This document shows, in pieces, positions 10,882 to 18,371 of a DNA stretch of 64,000 bases (position 1 is the first letter of the stretch; every line of letters starts with the position of its first letter). A model generated the notes under the pieces. The model worked only from the letters and a program-made list of their open reading frames with translations. It was not told the DNA's origin and ran no database searches. Source of the stretch: Paenibacillus cremeus (GTDB taxonomy: Bacteria > Bacillota > Bacilli > Paenibacillales > NBRC-103111); the NCBI RefSeq assembly GCF_007786445.1, contig NZ_VNJI01000013.1, forward strand, positions 62,001-126,000. The letters are read 5' to 3'. The position numbers and the translations under genes were made by a program.

Positions 10882-11361
10882 TTAAGCTTGCTCGATCTCC
10901 GTCCGCTCCAGCGTGCTCCAGTCTTCTTGGCTAAGAAGCTCCAGCTGGGCTTCGATCAACGTCCGGAAACGCGTGCGGTAGATGGAGGCCTGCTTCTTCA
11001 GCTCCTCGATCTCCAGCGCAATCTTGCGGGACTTGGACAGCGACTCGTTAATAATCCGGTCCGCATTCTTCTCCGCTTCCTTCAAGATGAGCTGCGCTTC
11101 CTTCTTCGAATTCGACTTCACTTCATCCGCCGCTTCTTGAGCGACAATGATGGTTTTGCTGAGGGTCTCTTCGATGTTGGAGAAATGATCCAACCGCTCT
11201 TGGATCGTTTGGAGCTGATTTTGCAGTTCTTTATTTTCACGGATCAGCGCTTCATAATCCTTTATGACCTGATCCAAAAATTCATTTACTTCATCTTCGT
11301 CATAGCCGCGGAACGATCGACCGAATTCTTTGTTATGTATATCGAGCGGTGTTAAAGGCAT
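10882..11361 (-). CDS. divIVA: DivIVA cell-division site and pole protein
   Basis: DivIVA binds curved membrane at the septum and poles and recruits other proteins there. The start at 11361 (MPLTPLDIHNKEF) follows AGGAGGTGCAGCA and gives 159 residues; a longer frame from 11418 is unlikely. The N-terminal lipid-binding domain with LTPLDIHNKEFGRSFRGYDE is well conserved, including the exposed Phe/Arg pair. The rest is long heptad coiled coil (about residues 30-140). The divIVA-ylmH-ylmG-sepF-ylmE order is the usual Gram-positive one. The terminator at the end of ylmH suggests that divIVA has some promoter of its own. Confidence 0.96.
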   Translation of the reverse strand: MPLTPLDIHNKEFGRSFRGYDEDEVNEFLDQVIKDYEALIRENKELQNQLQTIQERLDHFSNIEETLSKTIIVAQEAADEVKSNSKKEAQLILKEAEKNADRIINESLSKSRKIALEIEELKKQASIYRTRFRTLIEAQLELLSQEDWSTLERTEIEQA

Positions 11362-11464
11362 TGCTGCACCTCCTGCAATTTTGGGCGAACCAGTTCCCCT
11401 GTTCAGCTTGCTATCCATAAAGTGCTATATTCGACAATCCGTTTCATATTCCTGCACACGCGAA

Positions 11465-11501
11465 CAAAAAAAATCGGCAACTATGCATATTTGCCGATTT
11501 T
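11465..11501 (-). terminator. Terminator overlapping the end of ylmH
   Basis: AAATCGGCAA (11471-11480) pairs perfectly with TTGCCGATTT (11491-11500), and a T run follows on the minus strand. The upstream arm of the stem is made by the last codons of ylmH. Confidence 0.85.
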
Positions 11502-12260
11502 CAGTCGAAACCTTCCTTTTTTTGTCAAGCCTTCGATCTCAAGCACCTTAAATCGCCCGAAGCCCTGAAGTGAAATGACATCGTCCTGCTTCAAGGCTTT
11601 GCTCGGGTCTTCCTCCTGCTTCCAATTCACCTTGCAGCGTCCGGCCTTGATCGGAATCAGCACCTTGGCGCGGCTCAGACGATACACATCGCTGACAATG
11701 CCATCGAGCCGAAGCGAGGCGACCGAAAGGCTCATCTCCTCCAGCTTCGTGCCCGTCGCATGCAGCTTCTCGAGCGGGAGCAGCTCCGTTTGTACATGAA
11801 CTCGATGCACTTGGCTCAGATTGAGCCGCATATAGTCGGCCACCTCGGCCGCAACAAGGAAGTGACAGCCGTTCTCGCTTGGATAAATATCGCCGATTTT
11901 GTCACGCTTGATACCAAGGCCCAGAATCGCACCCATGTAATCGCCATGGTCCAATTCCTTCAGCTTATCGTCGAGTGACGTCACTTCGATCAGCCGAATT
12001 CCCGTGTCCTCTGCGTCCAGCACGCGATAGTCCGGCGCCACCAGCGCCCTTCTCCGTTCGGCGTCCGGATGGCCGCCGTCAAAGCGCACCTGTACATCCT
12101 GGCTTCGATTCACCAGTGTCGTTAAGATGAACGCTTGCCGCGGATCTAAGAAATCCGTCAGCTTGACTGCATGCTGCTCCGCCCGTTCGACCCATTCTGA
12201 CGCCTTATCGACGAAACGGTGCTCATCTGGATGAAAGTGCGTATAAAGTAGTTCATTCAT
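11481..12260 (-). CDS. ylmH: S4-domain RNA-binding protein YlmH
   Basis: A 259-residue protein with a C-terminal S4 RNA-binding domain (about 185-250; SRAKVLIPIKAGRCKVNW is its core) and the YlmH N-terminal region. Family members bind the ribosome or tRNA; B. subtilis YlmH has been linked to rescue of stalled ribosomal large subunits. It lies in the sepF-ylmG-ylmH-divIVA order. An AGGTGA site precedes the ATG. The final codons form one arm of the terminator. Confidence 0.93.
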   Translation of the reverse strand: MNELLYTHFHPDEHRFVDKASEWVERAEQHAVKLTDFLDPRQAFILTTLVNRSQDVQVRFDGGHPDAERRRALVAPDYRVLDAEDTGIRLIEVTSLDDKLKELDHGDYMGAILGLGIKRDKIGDIYPSENGCHFLVAAEVADYMRLNLSQVHRVHVQTELLPLEKLHATGTKLEEMSLSVASLRLDGIVSDVYRLSRAKVLIPIKAGRCKVNWKQEEDPSKALKQDDVISLQGFGRFKVLEIEGLTKKGRFRLKIGKYA

Positions 12261-12280
12261 GTTGTGAGTTCACCTGCATT

Positions 12281-12565
12281 CTAGCCCGGAATGATAAAGT
12301 TGACCACGGCAATGATGCCTTCACCCACAAAACGAAGCGCGATCAGCGCAACGATCGGGGAAATGTCAATCATCCCGGCAATCGGCGGAATAAAACGGCG
12401 AAACACGCCCAAATATGGCTCGCTCAGCTTGCCCAAAATTTCACCGATGAAGCTTTCTCTTGCACTAGGCAGCCATGACAGCAGAACGTAAGCGATGATT
12501 ACGTACTGGTAAATATCAAGCAGCGTGCGAATGTAACCGTCAATAGAGTACAATCCGCTGTTCAC
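12281..12565 (-). CDS. ylmG: YggT-family membrane protein YlmG
   Basis: A 94-residue protein with two hydrophobic segments and the YggT motif PSARESFIGEILGKLSEPYL, followed by FRRFIPPI. The family is linked to division and membrane organisation but its molecular role is not settled. The first start is GTG; the TTG four codons later has the better-placed site (GAGGTGA seven bases upstream) and may be used instead. Confidence 0.9.
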   Translation of the reverse strand: MNSGLYSIDGYIRTLLDIYQYVIIAYVLLSWLPSARESFIGEILGKLSEPYLGVFRRFIPPIAGMIDISPIVALIALRFVGEGIIAVVNFIIPG

Positions 12566-12586
12566 CTCGTTCTTCTTTAATGTGAA

Positions 12587-13033
12587 TTACCCTTCATGAT
12601 TCATTATTTCCGAGATGGAGCCGTGAATTTCAACGGTATCCGGAGTACATAAAAAGATATTTGGGCCGATCTTCGAAATCGAGCCATTCAGCGCATACAC
12701 GGTGCCGCTGAGAAAATCGACGATGCGTGTGGCTTGGTCCGGACGAACGCGATGAAGATTGACCACAACAGGGCGGCGCGAGCGAAGATGGTCGGCAATT
12801 TCCTGCGTTTCCTCATACGATCGCGGCTCATGAAGCACCACACGAACATTTTTCTGCGAATGGATGCTCACAATGTTCCCCTTATTCGTATTCTTACGTA
12901 AATCGTGGGCCAGGGTTTCATGATCTTCATTCGTTTCTACCACCCGCTCGCGTTCCCGTTCACGTTCGCGTTCAGGTGCTTCCTCCTCTTCCTGCAAACC
13001 AAGAAAATTCATGAATTTATTCATTACTTTCAT
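12587..13033 (-). CDS. sepF: Cell division protein SepF
   Basis: SepF binds FtsZ and the membrane and assembles into arcs at the septum. The start at 13033 ([13 protein letters not shown]) follows AGGAGGAGAGGTC and gives 148 residues; its first amphipathic helix is the expected membrane anchor. A linker contains a striking Arg-Glu alternation (about five ER pairs). The C-terminal domain (about 65-145) is the conserved FtsZ-binding fold, with [20 protein letters not shown] hairpin lies right before the ribosome site. Confidence 0.95.
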   Translation of the reverse strand: MKVMNKFMNFLGLQEEEEAPERERERERERVVETNEDHETLAHDLRKNTNKGNIVSIHSQKNVRVVLHEPRSYEETQEIADHLRSRRPVVVNLHRVRPDQATRIVDFLSGTVYALNGSISKIGPNIFLCTPDTVEIHGSISEIMNHEG

Positions 13034-13049
13034 GACCTCTCCTCCTAAG

Positions 13050-13109
13050 AGTTTTGCCGTAGGTAAAACTGACTTCGCAAGCATAAGCTGGGCTTTCCGT
13101 AGGAAAGCC
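13050..13109. repeat. Two small palindromes between ylmE and sepF
   Basis: AGTTTT/AAAACT (13050-13055 with 13065-13070) and a perfect GGCTTTCC-GTA-GGAAAGCC hairpin (13091-13109). The first ends three bases before the sepF ribosome site (CCTCCT complement at 13041-13046). The word CTTCGCAAGCATA (13074-13086) recurs in the oppA-oppB gap, and the second hairpin resembles the one before sigE. Confidence 0.6.
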
Positions 13110-13138
13110 TGCTTCGTAAGCAATAACTGATTACACTC

Positions 13139-13828
13139 CTATTCCTTGCCCACCAAAATGGAACCCAGGCGCACCCATGTAGCGCCTTCCTCAATAGCGA
13201 CCTCGAAATCATTGGACATCCCCATCGATAGATGCGAGACCGGGTAATCCAAAATGTTGGCCTCATTCAGCTGATCCCGCAGTTCTCGAAGTCCTCTGAA
13301 CACCGGACGCGTCGACTCCGGCTCCGCCTCATAAGGCGCCATCGTCATCAGACCGACAATTCGGATATGGGGCATCTCACGAATCGCACCCGCGAACTCC
13401 AGAAGCGCTTCCGGTGCCAATCCATACTTAGTGTCTTCTCCAGATACGTTCACTTGAATAAAGCACTGAACCGTAACGCCAAGCTGAGCGGCCTTCTTCT
13501 CGATCTCCTTCGCCAGCGACAGCCTGTCCAACGAATGTATGTATGCAAATTTCCCTAGGACGTCTTTGACTTTATTCGTTTGCAAATGACCTATAAAATG
13601 CCAGGTCCCCTCGGCACCGAATGCCTCCCACTTGGACTGCACATCCTGCCAGCGATTTTCTCCAATATGCGACAAGCCTTGCCGCAATGCCTGCCCCGTC
13701 GTTTCCAAGGAAACATACTTGGTCACAGCGATTATTTCCACTTCACGCCGGTCCCGGCCTGCACGTTGGCATGCCTCAGACACCTTCGATTCCACCAGTT
13801 GTATTCGTTCCTGCAGCGTGGTAGTCAC
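13139..13828 (-). CDS. ylmE: PLP homeostasis protein, YggS/YlmE family
   Basis: A 229-residue PLP-binding protein of the alanine-racemase barrel fold. It is thought to buffer PLP and affects amino-acid metabolism rather than acting as a known enzyme. The PLP lysine lies in IIAVTKYVS near residue 37. Other family motifs are IGENRWQD, WHFIGHLQTNK and SMGMSNDFE with the phosphate-binding residues. The start is GTG, with GAGGTGA about ten bases upstream. It sits between ylmD and sepF as in other Gram-positive bacteria. Confidence 0.94.
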   Translation of the reverse strand: MTTTLQERIQLVESKVSEACQRAGRDRREVEIIAVTKYVSLETTGQALRQGLSHIGENRWQDVQSKWEAFGAEGTWHFIGHLQTNKVKDVLGKFAYIHSLDRLSLAKEIEKKAAQLGVTVQCFIQVNVSGEDTKYGLAPEALLEFAGAIREMPHIRIVGLMTMAPYEAEPESTRPVFRGLRELRDQLNEANILDYPVSHLSMGMSNDFEVAIEEGATWVRLGSILVGKE

Positions 13829-13885
13829 CTTCGACGGGTCACCTCACCTTATGATTTCGTATCTGATGCGAATCGGATATCACCG

Positions 13886-14755
13886 TCAAATCGATGGAGC
13901 CCGCAATCCAATCCATGCTGCCATCCGCCCTGTCTTCCCGCCCTCTTTGCGATGGGAAAAAAACAGATCCGTGCGACAGCTTGTGCATAAACTACTTACT
14001 TCGATATGAATCGGCAAAATTCCTGCTTTCATCATAATTTGTCGATTCAGTTCTTGCAAGTTCAAATTGTACTTCCCGTTGTCCTTGGTCTTGTAAATCG
14101 GCTGCTCTCCATGGGGAGCGCCCCCTCCCTTATGAAGGTCCTGAATCACATTGTCGATCCGGGAAATGACCGTATCATCCACTTCATAGCAGCACCCTCC
14201 GATCGACGGGCCGATGGCGGCGAGCACGTCGCGAGGCTTCGTCCCGAACGCTGCGCTCATCGTTTCCAGCGTCGCCTTGGCGATCTGGAGAGCCGTCCCC
14301 TTCCAGCCCGCATGAGCGAGTCCGACCGCATGATGAACCGGATCATAAAAAAAGAGCGGGACGCAATCGGCAAACTGCGCGAACAAAAACAAGCCTCGCT
14401 CTTGGGTCACAAATCCATCCTTCGCTTGCAGCGCCGTCTCCCGCGAATTCTTGCCCGCCCCGCGTTGTGCTGGACCAACGACTTGAATTTCTTTGCCATG
14501 CACCTGCTCCGCATAGGTACACGCATCAAACGAGATGCTCAGCGCCTCCGCCAAGCGGATTCGATTCTGGACGACATCCTCCGGATCGTCCCCTACGTGC
14601 AGACCGCAGTTCAGGCTCCCGTAGGCTTCCTTGCTAACTCCGCCAATCCTTGAAGTAAATCCAGCAGACAACTCAGGGTAGGATGCCATCCATCCTTGAA
14701 GCTGCAGCACAACCGTATCATTAGGCGATGTATGTTCCACGAAAGGTTCTCTCAC
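13886..14755 (-). CDS. ylmD: Purine nucleoside phosphorylase YfiH/LACC1 family
   Basis: A 289-residue protein of the YfiH family, once called polyphenol oxidase and now known to act on purine nucleosides and adenosine. The zinc/active-site motifs are visible: QVHGKEI near the centre, ADCVPLFFYDP and the HAGWKGTA stretch. The start is chosen as GTG at 14753-14755, six bases after GGAGGG; a longer frame from 14794 lacks a good site. It belongs to the ylm block downstream of sigG. Confidence 0.92.
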   Translation of the reverse strand: MREPFVEHTSPNDTVVLQLQGWMASYPELSAGFTSRIGGVSKEAYGSLNCGLHVGDDPEDVVQNRIRLAEALSISFDACTYAEQVHGKEIQVVGPAQRGAGKNSRETALQAKDGFVTQERGLFLFAQFADCVPLFFYDPVHHAVGLAHAGWKGTALQIAKATLETMSAAFGTKPRDVLAAIGPSIGGCCYEVDDTVISRIDNVIQDLHKGGGAPHGEQPIYKTKDNGKYNLNLQELNRQIMMKAGILPIHIEVSSLCTSCRTDLFFSHRKEGGKTGRMAAWIGLRAPSI

Positions 14756-14796
14756 TGAATTCCCTCCAACTAGTTTCTTTCCAGTATACACCATAC

Positions 14797-14830
14797 CAAA
14801 AAAAAGAGCATCCGTTACACGGATGCCTCG
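14797..14830 (-). terminator. Terminator after ylmC
   Basis: GCATCCG-TTACA-CGGATGC (14808-14826), with a long T run on the minus strand just upstream of ylmD. ylmD may have its own promoter or rely on read-through. Confidence 0.85.
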
Positions 14831-14852
14831 TGCTCTTTCTGCCCCACTTTAT

Positions 14853-15155
14853 TTAATTGCGGTAGGATCGATGATATTCATTATAAGATGTGTCCGACTC
14901 TTCCTGAGGACGGTAGCTGCGAAGATCGTCCAATTTAACCAATACGACATCCATGCCGATTTTCACGATATTTTTCCAAGGGATCACCACATCCATCGTC
15001 CCGCCGAACAGACCAAAAAACCTCGCCGAATTCGGCACCACAATCGCTTCGATTCGCCCGTTCTGCAAATCCAGCTCTAGATCGCTCACTTGCCCCAGCT
15101 TTTTTCCGTCCACGATGTTTATTACGTCTTTGGTTTGGAAATCCGATATTTTCAC
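14853..15155 (-). CDS. ylmC: PRC-barrel protein YlmC/YmxH family
   Basis: A small protein of about 100 residues with the PRC-barrel fold (KISDFQTKDVINIVDGKKLG). The family is typical of spore formers and lies next to sigG in B. subtilis, but its role is unknown. The start is taken as GTG at 15153-15155, shortly after a GGTGGT ribosome site; a longer form from 15179 is possible. Confidence 0.88.
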   Translation of the reverse strand: MKISDFQTKDVINIVDGKKLGQVSDLELDLQNGRIEAIVVPNSARFFGLFGGTMDVVIPWKNIVKIGMDVVLVKLDDLRSYRPQEESDTSYNEYHRSYRN

Positions 15156-15252
15156 GATGCAACCACCACGTATTCTCATGGATTTAGGCGATCCGCATCC
15201 GCCCTTTTGTATACTATATGTGGCAGCCTGGCAAAATGTCCATGCACCGCAT

Positions 15253-15293
15253 AAAAAAAGACCTTTCCTGCGGACACACCTGCAGGTCAGGTC
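15253..15293 (-). terminator. Terminator after sigG
   Basis: GACCT and CCTGC arms (15260-15271) pair with GCAGG and AGGTC (15282-15293), followed by a seven-T run on the minus strand. Confidence 0.8.
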
Positions 15294-15299
15294 GGCTTG

Positions 15300-16082
15300 T
15301 CAATTTTTTACGTGCTTTTGCATTTGAGATATCGCCGATTTTTCCAGTCTGGATACTTGCGCTTGGGAAATACCGATCTCGTCGGCTACCTCCATTTGCG
15401 TCTTGCCATCAAAAAACCGCATGGACAAAATCATTTTCTCGCGGTCGTTGAGCTTTCTCATCGCTTCCCGTAGGGCAATGCCTTCAATCCAAGAAACATC
15501 CTTGTTGCGATCGTCACTGATTTGATCCATCACATAGATCGGATCGCCCCCGTCATGATAAATCGGCTCGAACAGCGACACCGGATCCTGAATCGCATCC
15601 AGCGCAAACACCACATCCTCCTTCGGCACATTGAGCGCTTCGGAAATTTCGTAGATCGTCGGCTCACGGGAGTTTTGATTCGTCAGCTGATCACGTACCT
15701 GGAGCGCCTTATAGGCAATATCCCGAAGGGAACGCGACACGCGAATCGGGTTGTTGTCCCTCAAGTAGCGGCGAATTTCGCCAATGATCATCGGTACGGC
15801 ATACGTGGAAAACTTTACATTTTGGCTCAAATCAAAATTATCAATGGCCTTCATCAGTCCGATACATCCTACTTGGAACAGGTCGTCGACAAACTCGCCC
15901 CGGTTGTTAAAGCGCTGGATGACGCTCAGAACGAGCCTGAGGTTGCCGTTGACTAATTTCTCTCTTGCAGATCGCTCATTCTTCGTTTGCAAGCCCACGA
16001 ATAGTTCACGCATTTCCGCATTGGTCAAAACGGGTAGCTTTGCCGTATCGACGCCGCATATTTCGACTTTATTTCGGGTCAC
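15300..16082 (-). CDS. sigG: RNA polymerase sporulation sigma factor sigma-G
   Basis: Sigma-G directs late gene expression in the forespore. From the GTG at 16080-16082 (GGGAGG upstream) the protein has 260 residues and begins TRNKVEICGVDTAKLPVL, the hallmark N terminus of sigma-G. Region 2 (LFQVGCIGLMKAIDNFD, KFSTYAVPMIIGEIRRYLRD) and the region 4 helix-turn-helix (EVADEIGISQAQVSRLEKSA) are intact. A longer frame from 16193 has no support. A sigma-F-like promoter lies in the gap to sigE, which fits forespore control. Confidence 0.97.
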   Translation of the reverse strand: MTRNKVEICGVDTAKLPVLTNAEMRELFVGLQTKNERSAREKLVNGNLRLVLSVIQRFNNRGEFVDDLFQVGCIGLMKAIDNFDLSQNVKFSTYAVPMIIGEIRRYLRDNNPIRVSRSLRDIAYKALQVRDQLTNQNSREPTIYEISEALNVPKEDVVFALDAIQDPVSLFEPIYHDGGDPIYVMDQISDDRNKDVSWIEGIALREAMRKLNDREKMILSMRFFDGKTQMEVADEIGISQAQVSRLEKSAISQMQKHVKN

Positions 16083-16115
16083 CGTGATTACCTCCCAAGG
16101 AGAAACATTACTGTT

Positions 16116-16144
16116 AATTATCTCCTCGGAATGTTTTTTTATGC
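16116..16144 (-). promoter_or_regulatory. Putative sigma-F promoter of sigG
   Basis: On the minus strand GCATA (16140-16144) and GGAGATAATT (16116-16125) are separated by 14 bases. They resemble the sigma-F -35 (GYATA) and -10 (GGnnAnAnTR) elements with one or two deviations. B. subtilis sigG is read by sigma-F from the same gap. Confidence 0.45.
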
Positions 16145-16253
16145 GCTGCCTCCTAGCCCCTAACTGCCCCTCTACAATGAAAAAACAGGTCAAATCCAGT
16201 CAGGATAAGCCCGTTTTCGCTTTCATTCGACACAAAAAAAGTTTTTTTCCAGT

Positions 16254-16976
16254 TTACACCATTTTGTTAAATTCTTTACGCAGCCGCTTAATGATGCGCT
16301 TCTCCAGCCTGGAAATATAGGATTGCGAAATGCCCAGCATATCCGCTACATCCTTTTGCGTCTTCTCTTCCCCGTCCTGCAAGCCAAAGCGCAGCTCCAT
16401 AATAATCCGCTCCCGCTCCGACAGCTTATCGAGCGCCTTGTGCAGCAGCTTGCGGTCCACCTGCTCTTCGATATTGCGGTAAATCGTATCGTTCTCCGTC
16501 CCAAGAACATCGGATAGCAGCAGCTCGTTGCCGTCCCAGTCAATATTCAGCGGCTCGTCAAACGAAACCTCCGTGCGGATTTTGCTGTTACGGCGCAGAT
16601 ACATCAAGATTTCGTTCTCAATACAGCGGGAGGCGTAAGTGGCCAGTTTAATTTTTTTCTCGGGGTCGAACGTATTGACCGCTTTAATCAGTCCGATGGC
16701 ACCGATGGATACCAAATCCTCGATATTGATTCCGGTGTTCTCAAACTTTCGAGCAATATAAACCACTAGCCGGAGGTTGCGCTCAATGAGCATCCCGCGG
16801 ATCGCCGCGTCCCCCGATGGAAGCTTTTCCAGCAAATACTCTTCCTCTTCGCGGGTGAGCGGGGGCGGCAGCGCTTCACTGCCTCCGATATAATAGATTT
16901 CTTCGCCTTTGAGCCCGAGCAGCAGCAGCAGACGGAAATAGTTAATTTGCAGCATCAGCTTCCATTTGATCAGCAT
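16254..16976 (-). CDS. sigE: RNA polymerase sporulation sigma factor sigma-E (pro-form)
   Basis: Sigma-E directs early gene expression in the mother cell. The 240-residue protein begins with a hydrophobic pro-sequence (about 25-30 residues, [19 protein letters not shown]) that must be removed by SpoIIGA. Region 2 ([37 protein letters not shown]) and the region 4 helix-turn-helix ([19 protein letters not shown]) are intact. It starts at ATG after AGGAGGTAACCTACT and follows spoIIGA. A small hairpin lies just before its ribosome site. Confidence 0.97.
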   Translation of the reverse strand: MLIKWKLMLQINYFRLLLLLGLKGEEIYYIGGSEALPPPLTREEEEYLLEKLPSGDAAIRGMLIERNLRLVVYIARKFENTGINIEDLVSIGAIGLIKAVNTFDPEKKIKLATYASRCIENEILMYLRRNSKIRTEVSFDEPLNIDWDGNELLLSDVLGTENDTIYRNIEEQVDRKLLHKALDKLSERERIIMELRFGLQDGEEKTQKDVADMLGISQSYISRLEKRIIKRLRKEFNKMV

Positions 16977-16995
16977 AGTAGGTTACCTCCTAAAG

Positions 16996-17011
16996 GCTTT
17001 CCGCAGAAAGC
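16996..17011. repeat. Hairpin directly before the sigE ribosome site
   Basis: GCTTTC-CGCA-GAAAGC (16996-17011) ends four bases before the AGGAGG of sigE (16986-16991). It resembles the GGCTTTCC hairpin in front of sepF. Confidence 0.5.
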
Positions 17012-17075
17012 GGCATCGTCAGCATTAGGCTGAGTTATGTTGGGTGGGCAGCGACTTCGAATGCCAAACTATCGA

Positions 17076-17975
17076 TTACAGCTGCAGCAAAGAAGGATGA
17101 ATTATCGCTTGATACGCATTGTCCGAGCTTAGTCGCCCGCCGTCGAGTCCAATCAGCACCTTGCTCGCTTCAACCTGTTTGCCTTCCGTCGTAATGACGA
17201 CGCGGTCCGGTTTGATCGCCAGCATAAACTGCGTGTTTCGGTTCACCCCCCGATAGGGAACCAGCCGAAGCCGATCCTGCCATATAAAAGGCTCCGTACC
17301 AATGGCCGACACTAGTTGATCCACTTCCGAGCGGCGTATTTTTTGCATCCAGGCCTCCGGGATTTGCTCGACCCACTGTCCTGCCTCCATCACCATCACC
17401 GGTGTCTTGGTCAGCGGATCATAGAGCTGATTGCCCGTATCAATAAGCCCGGTACAGCTGGAAGCAAATTCATCGATATGCACCACGACTTGTGCCATGA
17501 ATGCGCTGATTTCCTGCTTCCGCTTCAGTCCCTCCACGACTTGCCGGTACACCCATATGGAAAAGGGGATGGAGAGCACGAGCAGCGGTGCGGTTACTTT
17601 CACATCCCGGCTCATTAAGATGCCGCTGACTAGCTCACTGGAGGATTGCCAAAAGTACGTTACCGCAAGCACGCCGCCGGCTGCAATGAAGTTGATCACG
17701 TAGAACGCGCCCAAATTGCGTATAAAATGCTGCATTCCGCTAAAGCCAAAGGCTACCAGCAGCATGATCAGGGAGAGGAGAAACTTAATAGCCATCGTGT
17801 ACAGAAAGGTTAACGGAGGAAAAAACAATAGCACGGCATAGCTTGCGCCGATCCCAGCTGCCGCAGCCAGCCGCCAGAATCGCACTTTGATTCTTCGCGA
17901 CCACGCCGTCGTCCACAGCAGCGCCCCGTCTACCAGCAGATTGAACAGGAAAATGATATCGATGTATACGACCAT
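17076..17975 (-). CDS. spoIIGA: SpoIIGA, pro-sigma-E processing peptidase
   Basis: SpoIIGA is a membrane aspartyl protease that cuts the pro-sequence from sigma-E when SpoIIR signals from the forespore. The 299-residue protein has about five N-terminal membrane segments, beginning VVYIDIIFLFNLLVDGALL. The C-terminal protease domain carries the retropepsin-like GLIDTGNQLYDP with its catalytic aspartate near residue 170. It is the first gene of spoIIG, upstream of sigE, behind a promoter of the unusual long-spacer type. Confidence 0.95.
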   Translation of the reverse strand: MVVYIDIIFLFNLLVDGALLWTTAWSRRIKVRFWRLAAAAGIGASYAVLLFFPPLTFLYTMAIKFLLSLIMLLVAFGFSGMQHFIRNLGAFYVINFIAAGGVLAVTYFWQSSSELVSGILMSRDVKVTAPLLVLSIPFSIWVYRQVVEGLKRKQEISAFMAQVVVHIDEFASSCTGLIDTGNQLYDPLTKTPVMVMEAGQWVEQIPEAWMQKIRRSEVDQLVSAIGTEPFIWQDRLRLVPYRGVNRNTQFMLAIKPDRVVITTEGKQVEASKVLIGLDGGRLSSDNAYQAIIHPSLLQL

Positions 17976-18026
17976 TCCCCTTGCCCACCTGCCTTTCGGA
18001 GCACTCTACTTCACTCGATAGAGACA

Positions 18027-18059
18027 AGTATACTGGAAACTTATTCCGAAGTCTGTCTA
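18027..18059 (-). promoter_or_regulatory. spoIIG-type promoter with long spacer
   Basis: TATACT (18027-18032) and a -35-like TAGACA (18054-18059) stand 21 bases apart on the minus strand, far beyond the normal 17. The B. subtilis spoIIG promoter is known for a 22-base spacer and its need for Spo0A. Confidence 0.6.
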
Positions 18060-18083
18060 ATTGTGCCGATTGGGAGAGACTAT

Positions 18084-18093
18084 TTTTGTCGAG
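18084..18093. promoter_or_regulatory. Candidate Spo0A box
   Basis: TTTTGTCGAG (18084-18093) differs by one base from the 0A-box core TGTCGAA. It lies roughly 65-75 bases upstream of the predicted spoIIG start, in the range where Spo0A binds in B. subtilis. Confidence 0.5.
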
Positions 18094-18137
18094 AGGGGGC
18101 AGTTGGAAAAAGAGTTCTAGATCCTTCCGTTCGCTGC

Positions 18138-18254
18138 GAGACAGCTGTATGTGCCTTCGGCCGCTGTTGAAAACGGGTTATCTTGAATTTAGCTTGTGGT
18201 CATAACCCGTTTTCAAAGGCGGCACGTAAACTCTGCGGCACATACACTGCTCTC
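18138..18254. repeat. Structured palindromic element, copy A
   Basis: A nested set of stems: TGTATGTGCC (18146-18155) with GGCACATACA (18237-18246); GCCGC (18160-18164) with GCGGC (18219-18223); and a perfect 15-pair inner stem (18167-18181 with 18202-18216) around a 20-base loop. An unpaired stretch ACGTAAACTCTGC sits on the right side. Weaker pairing extends outward to CAGTTGGA (18100-18107) with TCCAACTG (18285-18292). It lies between the ftsZ terminator and the spoIIG promoter. Copy B is at 21995-22109. Confidence 0.85.
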
Positions 18255-18316
18255 CACTCTCCAAGGGATCCATGATCTACTTTCTCCAACTGCCTCTGAG
18301 TTGGGGTAGGAAAGAC

Positions 18317-18351
18317 AAAAAAGCCGTCTCCAGGGGGTGCTGGAGACGGCT
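18317..18351 (-). terminator. Terminator after ftsZ
   Basis: AGCCGTCTCCAG and CTGGAGACGGCT (18321-18351) form a 12-pair stem, followed by six T on the minus strand. Confidence 0.9.
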
Positions 18352-18371
18352 CATTTTTATACTTTAAATAC

